From the NCBI GenBank assembly GCA_947253195.1, contig CAMXXM010000118.1, positions 1-5,334 of the forward strand: 5,334 nt of DNA, given 5' to 3'. The DNA comes from an uncultured Porphyromonas sp. (GTDB lineage: Bacteria; Bacteroidota; Bacteroidia; Bacteroidales; Porphyromonadaceae). The position numbers and the translations under genes are program-made. Numbering within the stretch: the stretch's first letter is position 1; each line of letters starts with the position of its first letter. Below the pieces are notes generated by a model. It did not search any database and was not told the DNA's origin. It worked only from the letters and a program-made list of their open reading frames with translations. Below, piece after piece: positions 1-5,334 of the stretch.

Positions 1-57
1 GTGCGCTTTTTTTGTGAACAAAGACGAGCAACATTCACTTCTGAGACACCCACTGAG

Positions 58-693
58 ATGCAGTATCTGAAGGAAGAGGTCCGTCGGCTCATTGTGACGG
101 TCGCACGCGAGGAATTCATCGAGCACGGCGTGCGAGAGACTTCCATTCGCACCATAGCGAAGCGGTCTGGCGTGGCGGTGGGCACGATCTACAGGTACTT
201 TACTGATAAGGATGCCCTATTCCGTGCTGTCCTTACCCCGTTGCTCGGGGAGCTGGATAGGTATCTATCGGCGCACAACGACAAGGATTTCCTAGATCTG
301 AGGGTATTCCGGATGCCGGAGCTCTCCATCGACTATCAGCAGAGGATGAAGGAGCTTATCAAGGCTTACCGCCCGGAGCTTCGCCTTCTGCTTTTCCACT
401 GCGAGGGGTCGTCGCTGGAGCACTACATGGATCAGATTATTGCCACTCAGACGGAGATAGGGAATGAGTATTTACGCCTGATGAAGGAGCGTTACCCTCA
501 TCTGGAGGTCAATATCTCGCCCTTCCTTATCCATATCCTCTGCTCATCTTGGGCGAGCATCTTTGCCGAACTGGTGGTGCACGACGAGTACACGGATGAG
601 GAGATCGACCTTGCTCTCAATCAATACTCCCGCTACGGTATGGCGGGGTGGACGGAGCTGTTGAAGCCATTTGAAACCAATCAACACATATAA
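58..693 (+). CDS. TetR/AcrR-family transcriptional regulator
   Basis: This is a likely ligand-responsive repressor of the two ABC transporter genes that follow. From the ATG at 58 it is 211 residues, a normal TetR length. Residues about 5-56 form the three-helix DNA-binding domain: a first helix ending in AREEFIEHG, the helix-turn-helix at about 28-47 (TSIRTIAKRSGVAVGTIYRY), then the family hallmark YFTDKDALF. The remaining ~150 residues are a helical, poorly conserved ligand-binding and dimerisation domain, as usual in the family. The reading frame is open back to a GTG at position 1, which would add 19 residues (MRFFCEQRRATFTSETPTE) that do not resemble a TetR N-terminus. I therefore prefer ATG 58, although no clear ribosome binding site supports it. 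The stop is 6 bases before the next gene, so the three genes probably form one autoregulated operon. The family call is secure; the effector and operator are unknown, and the operator probably lies left of the window. Confidence 0.9.
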   Translation: MQYLKEEVRRLIVTVAREEFIEHGVRETSIRTIAKRSGVAVGTIYRYFTDKDALFRAVLTPLLGELDRYLSAHNDKDFLDLRVFRMPELSIDYQQRMKELIKAYRPELRLLLFHCEGSSLEHYMDQIIATQTEIGNEYLRLMKERYPHLEVNISPFLIHILCSSWASIFAELVVHDEYTDEEIDLALNQYSRYGMAGWTELLKPFETNQHI

Positions 694-699
694 GTAGTT

Positions 700-2451
700 A
701 TGAATACATTTAAGAAACTGGGAGAGTACATGGGTAAGCGCAAGCTCCTCCTTCCGCTCTCCATCGTCCTCTCGGCGCTCAACGGATTGCTATCGCTGGT
801 GCCTTTCGTCCTCGTATGGCTGGTAGTGCGCACCCTTCTTACGGCAGGTGGAGACATTGCGGAGACACCCATCAGATCGTATGCCCTGTGGGCATTTGTC
901 GTCTCTGTTGCTACAGTGCTGCTCTACTTCGGCGCTCTAATGCTCTCTCACCTAGCTGCGTTTAGGGTGGAGACGAATATGCGTCGATTTGCCATGGATC
1001 GCCTTTTGCTTACGCCACCTGGATTCTTTGACCGTCAGGATACCGGGCGGATGCGGAAGATCATCGATGAGGACTCGAGCATGACGCACACGCTTGTGGC
1101 ACACCTCCTGCCGGATGTCGCGAGCAGCGTTGTCGCCCCATTGGGGATCCTTGTACTCCTCTTCGTGGTGGACTGGCAGCTGGGACTTGCTGCTCTTGTC
1201 CCGATACTTCTATCCTATGGTCTGATGGGATACATGATGAATGCTGAGAGTGGAAAATTTCAGAGGCAGTACCTCGATGCCCAGGAGCGTATGAGCGCCG
1301 AGGCAGTTGAGTATGTCCGGGGGATCCCGGTAGTCAAGGTCTTCCAGCAGACGGTCTTCTCCTTCAAGCGCTTCTACGCTAGCATCATCGACTACAGGGA
1401 TCTCGTGACGAAGTATTCGCGCATCTGTCGCCGCCCGATGTCCCTCTACACGGTGTTGACGAGTGCCTTTGCTTTCGTCCTCGTCCCGGTGTCAATCATC
1501 CTCATTGGTCACGGAGGAGATCCTGTAGTGGTGATCTCGGATATGTTTCTCTACGTCTTGATCACACCGGTCATCGCTCTCAGTATTATGCGCTGCGCAT
1601 ATTTGTCGCAGGACTTCTTCCTCTGCGGAGAGGCGATCCGCCGCTTGGAGGGACTGACGGAGACGGCTCCCCTTCCTACCGTAGAGACAACTCTGGAGCC
1701 TAAGGGTTACAGCGTGTCTTTGGAGGATGTCTCCTTCCGCTATGAGGGCGCAAAGGAGGACGCTGTCAGCCACGTAACCCTCAACGTCCCAGAGGGGAAA
1801 ACAATTGCCCTCGTGGGACCATCTGGAAGTGGTAAGACCACCCTTGCACGGCTGATACCGCGTTTCTGGGACACGACCGGAGGACGGGTGTTAGTCGGTG
1901 GTGTAGACGTGAGGAAAATGTCGCCGGAGAAACTGATGAAAAGCATCTCCTTTGTCTTCCAGAATACTCGCCTCTTCAAGACCACCATTCTCGAAAACGT
2001 CAGGTACGGTTCGCCTGACGCGACACTCGAGGAGATCAACCGGGCTATCGACCTCTCTCAGAGCCGAGAGATCCTCGACCGCCTTCCTGAGGGACTCAAT
2101 ACGCTCATCGGGGCCGAAGGAACTTATCTCTCCGGTGGCGAGATGCAACGCATCGTGCTTGCGCGAGCCATTCTTAAGGATGCACCGATCGTAGTGCTTG
2201 ATGAGGCGACAGCCTTTGCCGACCCGGAGAACGAGTATCTGATCCGCCAGGCTCTCACCCGGCTCACGAGAGGCAAGACGGTGCTGATGATCGCTCACCG
2301 CCTCACGACGGTACACCACGCCGACAGCATTGTAGTGATGAAGGAGGGGGCGATCGTAGAGGAGGGGACACACGATGAACTTATGGAGCGAAATGGCACC
2401 TACCGCTTGATGTGGGACGAGTACCAGAGGGCTGTCGTCTGGAAGTTGTGA
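700..2451 (+). CDS. ABC transporter half-subunit, fused membrane and ATPase domains (first of pair; YbtPQ/IrtAB-like)
   Basis: This is an inner-membrane ABC half-transporter of 583 residues, the usual size for exporter-fold subunits. Six hydrophobic segments lie at roughly 16-47, 60-88, 135-157, 160-180, 248-270 and 276-298. The ATPase domain (about 335-583) is complete: A-loop Y348, Walker A GPSGSGKT at 373-380, Q-loop Q421, signature LSGGE at 477-481, Walker B IVVLD ending at D501, catalytic E502 and switch H533. The stretch after Walker B reads AFADPENE instead of the common SLD type; I associate this variant with siderophore-transporter-like subunits such as YbtP/YbtQ and IrtA/IrtB (from memory, not searched). 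No siderophore-reductase domain is fused. It starts 6 bases after the TetR gene and its stop lies next to the second subunit, so a heterodimer with that product is expected. The ABC half-transporter call is firm; substrate and direction (ferric siderophore or heme import versus drug or lipid export) are open. Confidence 0.93.
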   Translation: MNTFKKLGEYMGKRKLLLPLSIVLSALNGLLSLVPFVLVWLVVRTLLTAGGDIAETPIRSYALWAFVVSVATVLLYFGALMLSHLAAFRVETNMRRFAMDRLLLTPPGFFDRQDTGRMRKIIDEDSSMTHTLVAHLLPDVASSVVAPLGILVLLFVVDWQLGLAALVPILLSYGLMGYMMNAESGKFQRQYLDAQERMSAEAVEYVRGIPVVKVFQQTVFSFKRFYASIIDYRDLVTKYSRICRRPMSLYTVLTSAFAFVLVPVSIILIGHGGDPVVVISDMFLYVLITPVIALSIMRCAYLSQDFFLCGEAIRRLEGLTETAPLPTVETTLEPKGYSVSLEDVSFRYEGAKEDAVSHVTLNVPEGKTIALVGPSGSGKTTLARLIPRFWDTTGGRVLVGGVDVRKMSPEKLMKSISFVFQNTRLFKTTILENVRYGSPDATLEEINRAIDLSQSREILDRLPEGLNTLIGAEGTYLSGGEMQRIVLARAILKDAPIVVLDEATAFADPENEYLIRQALTRLTRGKTVLMIAHRLTTVHHADSIVVMKEGAIVEEGTHDELMERNGTYRLMWDEYQRAVVWKL

Positions 2452-2504
2452 TGGTCTCTGCAAAGGCCTTCCGTGACGTTATTACCTTTCCTACAAAGAA
2501 CAGA

Positions 2505-4244
2505 ATGAAAATTATGATTACAAAATACCTACAAGAGCGCTTTGTCCTCTCCGAGAAGGGAACCCGTGATCTCAAGCGGGGAATCTTTTTCTCCACCCTG
2601 CAGAATATAGGGCTTATGATCCCGATCTGCTACCTATTCTACTTCCTCACCGAGTATCTAGATCCGGCGAGAGGAGGAGAGCCGCACAGCCTCACCTTTT
2701 ACATCCTCCTTGCGCTGGGGCTGATGATCGTGATGTACGTCATCAATCGTTTCCAGTACGATAGTACTTACACCACTGTCTTTGGAGAGAGTGCACGGCG
2801 ACGGATCACGCTGGCGGAGAAGCTGCGCCGGCTGCCACTCGCATTTTTTGCGGAGCGAAATCTCTCTGATCTCACATCGACTGTTATGGAGGACTGCACG
2901 CAGCTGGAGCAGACCTTCTCCCACGCTGTCCCGCAGCTCTTCGCCTCCTTCCTGAGCGTGTTGATCGTGGCCATCGGTATGTTTTGCTACGATTGGCGTC
3001 TGAGCTTGGCACTATTCTGGGTCGTACCTGTTGCCGTGGCGGTTCTTCTCCTCAGCAGACACCGTCTCTCGCATGGGTTTAAGGATCACTACACCGTGAA
3101 GCGCCGTGTCACCGAGACGATACAGGAGGGACTAGAGTGCATGCAGGAGATCAAGTCCTACTCCGGAGAGGAGGAGTACAGGGCCCGGCTGGATGAGGAA
3201 CTGAAGGACTACGAGCGGGAACTAGTCGACGTGGAGCTGGGCTCCTCTGCAGCTGTCAATTCTGCCGCCGTCCTCTTGAAGCTCGGTATGCCTACCGTCC
3301 TCCTTGTAGGGGCTTGGCTCCTGACGACCGGGACGGTGTCGCCCTTCGTCTACATGGCCTTCCTCCTCGCTTCGGCAATGGTCTACAATCCTGTGCAGGA
3401 GGTCTGCAACAATCTCGCGATACTCTCCTTCCTCAACGTGCGGCTGAACCGTATGCGTGAGATCGAGTCGATGCCGATGCAGGGGGGTAGTGAGGTGTGT
3501 GACTTTCCCAATCACGACATAGAATTCCACCATGTCTCCTTCTCCTACGAGGAAGGGAAGCAGGTGCTCGAGGATGTCTCCTTCACCGCTCGGGAAGGTG
3601 AAGTGACGGCACTCGTAGGACCATCGGGCGGGGGAAAGAGCACGTGTGCCAAGCTGGCTGCCCGCTTCTGGGACGTGGATGGAGGCGAGGTCCTCATCGG
3701 AGGTAAGGACATTGCCGGGATAGACCCCGAGACTCTGCTGCGGGACTTTGCAATCGTCTTTCAGGACGTAGTTCTTTTCCACTCCTCCATAGCAGACAAT
3801 ATCCGCATAGGGAAGCCGGACGCCACCGATGAGGAGGTGAAGCGTGTCGCACGGCTGGCTCAGTGCGAGGACTTCATCCACCGGATGCCGGAGGGGTACG
3901 ACACGATCATAGGGGAGAATGGCGAAACTCTCTCCGGCGGGGAGCGGCAACGGCTCTCCATCGCACGGGCACTCCTTAAGGACGCCCCCATTATCCTTCT
4001 TGACGAGGCAACGGCGAGCCTCGATGCAGAGAATGAAACGAAGATCCAGTTAGGTATCTCGGAGCTGGTGCGGGATAAGACCGTCCTTGTCATTGCTCAT
4101 CGTATGCGTACGATTCGCAATGCCGATCACGTCGTGCTCCTTAAGGATGGTCGTGTAGCCGAGGAGGGATCTCCTGACGAGTTGGTACGCCGTGACGGTG
4201 ACTTCGCCCGCATGGTCCGCCTCCAGCATCAAGAGGAGTACTAA
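2505..4244 (+). CDS. ABC transporter half-subunit, fused membrane and ATPase domains (second of pair)
   Basis: From ATG 2505 this is a 579-residue half-transporter, matching its partner in size. Predicted membrane segments are at about 27-49, 62-84, 141-162, 164-185, 250-274 and 278-296. The ATPase domain has A-loop Y348, Walker A GPSGGGKS at 372-379, Q420, LSGGE at 476-480, Walker B IILLD ending at D500, catalytic E501, an ordinary SLD D-loop at 505-507 and switch H532. Every catalytic element is intact in both subunits, so neither ATP site looks degenerate on these residues. The start is uncertain. The frame is open back to GTG 2412; ATG 2451 overlaps the previous stop as TGATG, suggesting translational coupling, and would add 18 residues; ATG 2514 is also possible. 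I chose 2505 because KYLQERFVLSEKG just after it looks like the usual N-terminus of such subunits and an A-rich stretch precedes it. It ends the operon, before a hairpin at 4269. Confidence 0.92.
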   Translation: MKIMITKYLQERFVLSEKGTRDLKRGIFFSTLQNIGLMIPICYLFYFLTEYLDPARGGEPHSLTFYILLALGLMIVMYVINRFQYDSTYTTVFGESARRRITLAEKLRRLPLAFFAERNLSDLTSTVMEDCTQLEQTFSHAVPQLFASFLSVLIVAIGMFCYDWRLSLALFWVVPVAVAVLLLSRHRLSHGFKDHYTVKRRVTETIQEGLECMQEIKSYSGEEEYRARLDEELKDYERELVDVELGSSAAVNSAAVLLKLGMPTVLLVGAWLLTTGTVSPFVYMAFLLASAMVYNPVQEVCNNLAILSFLNVRLNRMREIESMPMQGGSEVCDFPNHDIEFHHVSFSYEEGKQVLEDVSFTAREGEVTALVGPSGGGKSTCAKLAARFWDVDGGEVLIGGKDIAGIDPETLLRDFAIVFQDVVLFHSSIADNIRIGKPDATDEEVKRVARLAQCEDFIHRMPEGYDTIIGENGETLSGGERQRLSIARALLKDAPIILLDEATASLDAENETKIQLGISELVRDKTVLVIAHRMRTIRNADHVVLLKDGRVAEEGSPDELVRRDGDFARMVRLQHQEEY

Positions 4245-4268
4245 TCTCTCTTATAGATAACAAGACAG

Positions 4269-4304
4269 GTAATCCCCATCGTCTGAGGAGACGGTGGGGA
4301 TTAC
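4269..4304 (+). terminator. Strong hairpin after the ABC transporter operon, probable terminator
   Basis: The arms 4269-4284 (GTAATCCCCATCGTCT) and 4289-4304 (AGACGGTGGGGATTAC) pair over 16 bases with a single G-U wobble, closed by the four-base loop GAGG. It starts 25 bases after the stop of the second transporter gene. No run of T follows on either strand (TGTTGTCTG on the + side), so it is not a textbook intrinsic terminator. It may instead work as an mRNA-stabilising 3' end or a bidirectional stop between the convergent operons. The hairpin is plain in the sequence; the role is inferred from position. Confidence 0.75.
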
Positions 4305-4326
4305 TGTTGTCTGAGAGGAGAACCTT

Positions 4327-4343
4327 ATGCAAATGTCTTGCAT
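4327..4343. repeat. Short perfect inverted repeat between the convergent operons
   Basis: ATGCAA (4327-4332) and TTGCAT (4338-4343) form a perfect six-base inverted repeat around the spacer ATGTC. It lies between the two terminator-like hairpins, where no gene is supported. It could be a minor RNA hairpin, a protein site or chance; at six bases chance is a real possibility. Confidence 0.4.
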
Positions 4344-4373
4344 CCCCCAGAAGCAATAAAGATGCTATGACAA

Positions 4374-4421
4374 AAGACCTCGTCCCCACTAAATCATACG
4401 ATCAAGCAGGGACGAGGTCTT
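4374..4421 (-). terminator. Intrinsic terminator of the DUF177-rpmF operon
   Basis: Arms 4374-4386 (AAGACCTCGTCCC) and 4409-4421 (GGGACGAGGTCTT) pair perfectly over 13 bases around a 22-base loop. Read on the minus strand, the second arm runs into GGTCTTTTG, a short T-tract as expected for factor-independent termination. The structure starts 17 bases beyond the rpmF stop, so it fits the end of that operon. The long loop is somewhat unusual. Because the stem is symmetrical it could also catch transcription coming from the transporter operon. Confidence 0.8.
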
Positions 4422-4437
4422 GTAAGATGATCGGGTC

Positions 4438-4617
4438 TTACTCCTCCACCTCTACAGCGATCTGACCGCGGTAGTAGCCGCAGGTGTTGCAGACGGTGTG
4501 ATAGACGTGCCAGGAGCCGCAGTTGGGACAGCGTGTCAGCGCGGGGGTCTTGGCTACGTCGTGGGTCCTACGCTTTCTGGTCCTGGTGTGGGACTGACGT
4601 CTCTTAGGATGTGCCAT
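4438..4617 (-). CDS. rpmF: 50S ribosomal protein L32 (bL32), zinc-ribbon form
   Basis: This 59-residue basic protein is part of the large ribosomal subunit. It begins MAHPKRRQSHTRTRKRRTHD, the typical L32 N-terminus rich in Arg, Lys and His (usually MAVPKRR or MAHPKRR). Two cysteine pairs, C30-P-N-C33 and C43-N-T-C46, form the four-cysteine zinc ribbon, so this is the zinc-binding (C+) form and not a zinc-independent paralog. The C-terminus CGYYRGQIAVEVEE is also typical. The start ATG is at 4617-4615 and the stop at 4440-4438, and the length matches the family. It lies 44 bases downstream of the DUF177 gene on the same strand, the classical DUF177-rpmF pairing, and probably shares its transcript. 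A terminator hairpin follows within 20 bases. Confidence 0.97.
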   Translation of the reverse strand: MAHPKRRQSHTRTRKRRTHDVAKTPALTRCPNCGSWHVYHTVCNTCGYYRGQIAVEVEE

Positions 4618-4661
4618 GATGATGTACTTCTATTATATGAGTGTTACTTTTCTGTCTTGCC

Positions 4662-5204
4662 TTACTTACGAGGCTCGGTATCGTCCTCTTCGGAGATCTT
4701 CTTGCGGAGACTCTCCCATCGGGGATCCTCGGGTGTCTCCTCAGGTGCATCACCCTCCATAAGGAAGCTGACCACTGAGGGGTCGCACTCCGCGATGTCC
4801 TCATGCGAGTGGATGATCGGGAGGCTCACCTTGATGAGCTCGTAGAAGATAAAGCTGAAGTCATATCGGGGGTCTGCAGCGTCTAGGATGAGGGCTTCGT
4901 CATTCTCCTCATCCAGTGCCTCACCTAGCTCGACGGTAATCTCGTCGTCCGTGTCCACCTCCACCTCCAAGGGCGCCAGGCAGCGGTCGCATGGTACGGT
5001 GACCGCCCCCTCGTAGTGGAAGAGTAGCCGGTACGAATGGCTCGATGTGGGCCGGATCTCCAGATCCAGATCCACGTCGCCGCCAAGGATCTCTTCGTCT
5101 CCCTGCTCGGAGAAGAAGTCGTCGGCAAAGTGGTATGTGAGCGACTCGGGGCCTCTGAGAGGCTCCTTAAAGTCGATCATATAGGCATCCTTCCTCCTAT
5201 CCAT
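4662..5204 (-). CDS. DUF177 (YceD-family) protein, upstream partner of rpmF
   Basis: This is a 180-residue acidic soluble protein of the DUF177/YceD family, linked in other bacteria and plants to 23S rRNA accumulation or large-subunit biogenesis (family knowledge). Visible family marks are the CxxC in PCDRCLAPLEV (C72, C75), the following acidic beta-rich stretch, the segment YELIKVSLPIIHSH at 121-134 with the usual conserved L-P-x3-H pattern, C140 in AECDPSV, and the ending DPRWESLRKKI that precedes a charged tail. There is no signal peptide or membrane segment. Start ATG 5204 is preferred because MDRRKDAYMIDFK aligns in style with Bacteroidales homologues and a weak AGGA (5212-5209) lies 4 bases upstream; ATG 5180 (residue 9) is the alternative. 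Its position just before rpmF strongly supports the family assignment. The exact molecular function is not settled. Confidence 0.92.
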   Translation of the reverse strand: MDRRKDAYMIDFKEPLRGPESLTYHFADDFFSEQGDEEILGGDVDLDLEIRPTSSHSYRLLFHYEGAVTVPCDRCLAPLEVEVDTDDEITVELGEALDEENDEALILDAADPRYDFSFIFYELIKVSLPIIHSHEDIAECDPSVVSFLMEGDAPEETPEDPRWESLRKKISEEDDTEPRK

Positions 5205-5227
5205 GGCTTCCTGCTCTATTCAGACCG

Positions 5228-5258
5228 CAAATTTACTAATTCCTTTGCAGTCAAGCAA
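5228..5258 (-). promoter_or_regulatory. Bacteroidota-type promoter for the DUF177-rpmF operon
   Basis: On the minus strand TAAATTTG (plus positions 5228-5235) matches the Bacteroidota -7 consensus TAnnTTTG at every fixed position. A TTG at plus 5256-5258 lies 20 bases upstream, close to the expected -33 spacing; a second TTG at 5252-5254 is 16 bases away and fits less well. Transcription would start about 20 bases before the DUF177 ATG, giving a short leader that contains a weak AGGA at 5209-5212. The consensus is recognised from memory and no start site has been measured. Confidence 0.65.
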
Positions 5259-5290
5259 GGAGCCGACTCGTGCCCGAGGGGTGACGCATT

Positions 5291-5317
5291 TGAGTTGTAC
5301 AGAAGCCACTCAACTCA
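5291..5317. repeat. Inverted repeat upstream of the DUF177-rpmF promoter
   Basis: TGAGTTG (5291-5297) and CAACTCA (5311-5317) are a perfect seven-base inverted repeat with a 13-base spacer. A smaller palindrome, ATTCT-GA-AGAAT (5317-5328), follows at once. They lie about 33 bases upstream of the putative -33 element. They could be the terminator of a gene beyond the window, an operator, or chance. No T-tract follows on either strand, so a terminator reading is weak. No gene is supported between 5205 and the window end. Confidence 0.35.
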
Positions 5318-5334
5318 TTCTGAAGAATAGGAAA

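Noticed and set aside
1..57. Longer TetR start at GTG 1, and a TTTTTTTG run at 7-14 as a possible -7 promoter box
   Set aside because: The 19 extra residues do not look like a TetR N-terminus. The box lacks the A of TAnnTTTG and any -33 element would be outside the window, so neither can be supported.
1891..2463. 190-residue minus-strand open frame opposite the first ABC ATPase domain
   Set aside because: It is a shadow of the conserved plus-strand coding sequence and has no recognisable motif.
3222..3950. 242-residue open frame on the minus strand inside the second ABC gene
   Set aside because: It lies entirely opposite a well-supported ATPase domain, is rich in His, Arg and Gly as a reverse shadow would be, and shows no recognisable domain or start signal.
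4245..4437. Possible small gene between the convergent operons
   Set aside because: The only ATG frame examined in the middle (from 4327) stops after about 10 codons, and the region is explained by hairpins.
4632..4637. TATAAT on the minus strand just upstream of rpmF, as a separate rpmF promoter
   Set aside because: Bacteroidota housekeeping promoters use TAnnTTTG rather than TATAAT, no matching -33 element was found, and the gene sits 44 bases after DUF177 on the same strand, so cotranscription is simpler.
4498..4845. Plus-strand 115-residue open frame across rpmF and the DUF177 end
   Set aside because: It runs antisense to two recognised genes and crosses their spacer, with no family features.
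5188..5200. AGGAGG-like sequence on the minus strand inside the start of the DUF177 gene, as a ribosome site for ATG 5180
   Set aside because: It encodes codons of MDRRKD and lies about 12 bases from ATG 5180, too far for a normal site; Bacteroidota also rely little on such sites.
1..5334. CRISPR array, tRNA, rRNA, insertion sequence or phage genes
   Set aside because: No spaced direct repeats, tRNA-like folds, transposase motifs or terminal inverted repeats were seen on reading both strands.

Overview
The window looks like chromosomal DNA from a Bacteroidota bacterium, most likely order Bacteroidales and plausibly Porphyromonas or a near relative. The evidence is a Bacteroidota-type promoter (TAAATTTG matching TAnnTTTG, with an upstream TTG), weak or absent Shine-Dalgarno sequences before most genes, a DUF177 protein followed by L32, and a TetR regulator followed by two half-size ABC transporters, a layout common in Bacteroidales. 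By eye the DNA is rather GC-rich for the phylum. The genus is inferred from protein character and was not tested by a search.

Left part (1-4244, + strand): a three-gene cassette with almost no spacing. It encodes a TetR/AcrR-type repressor (58-693) and two ABC transporter half-subunits (700-2451 and about 2505-4244). Each subunit has an N-terminal six-helix membrane domain and a complete C-terminal ATPase domain. They very probably pair as a heterodimer. Sequence style, including the D-loop variant AFADPENE in the first subunit, points to the YbtPQ/IrtAB-like branch of exporter-fold transporters. Some members of that branch import ferric siderophores, others export drugs or lipids, and the substrate cannot be read from the sequence. 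The regulator probably senses a ligand tied to the transporter.

Middle (4245-4437): a 193-base convergent intergenic region with a strong 16-bp hairpin just after the transporter operon, a small inverted repeat, and a second 13-bp hairpin that ends the opposing operon.

Right part (4438-5334, - strand): a two-gene housekeeping operon encoding a DUF177/YceD protein (5204-4662) and then ribosomal protein L32 (rpmF, 4617-4438), read from a recognisable promoter at about 5228-5258. The fatty-acid gene fabH that often follows rpmF is absent, and a terminator follows directly. The last ~70 bases contain short inverted repeats of unknown role and no supported gene.

Nothing here is clearly a new kind of system. 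The most open question is the substrate and direction of the TetR-controlled transporter pair.
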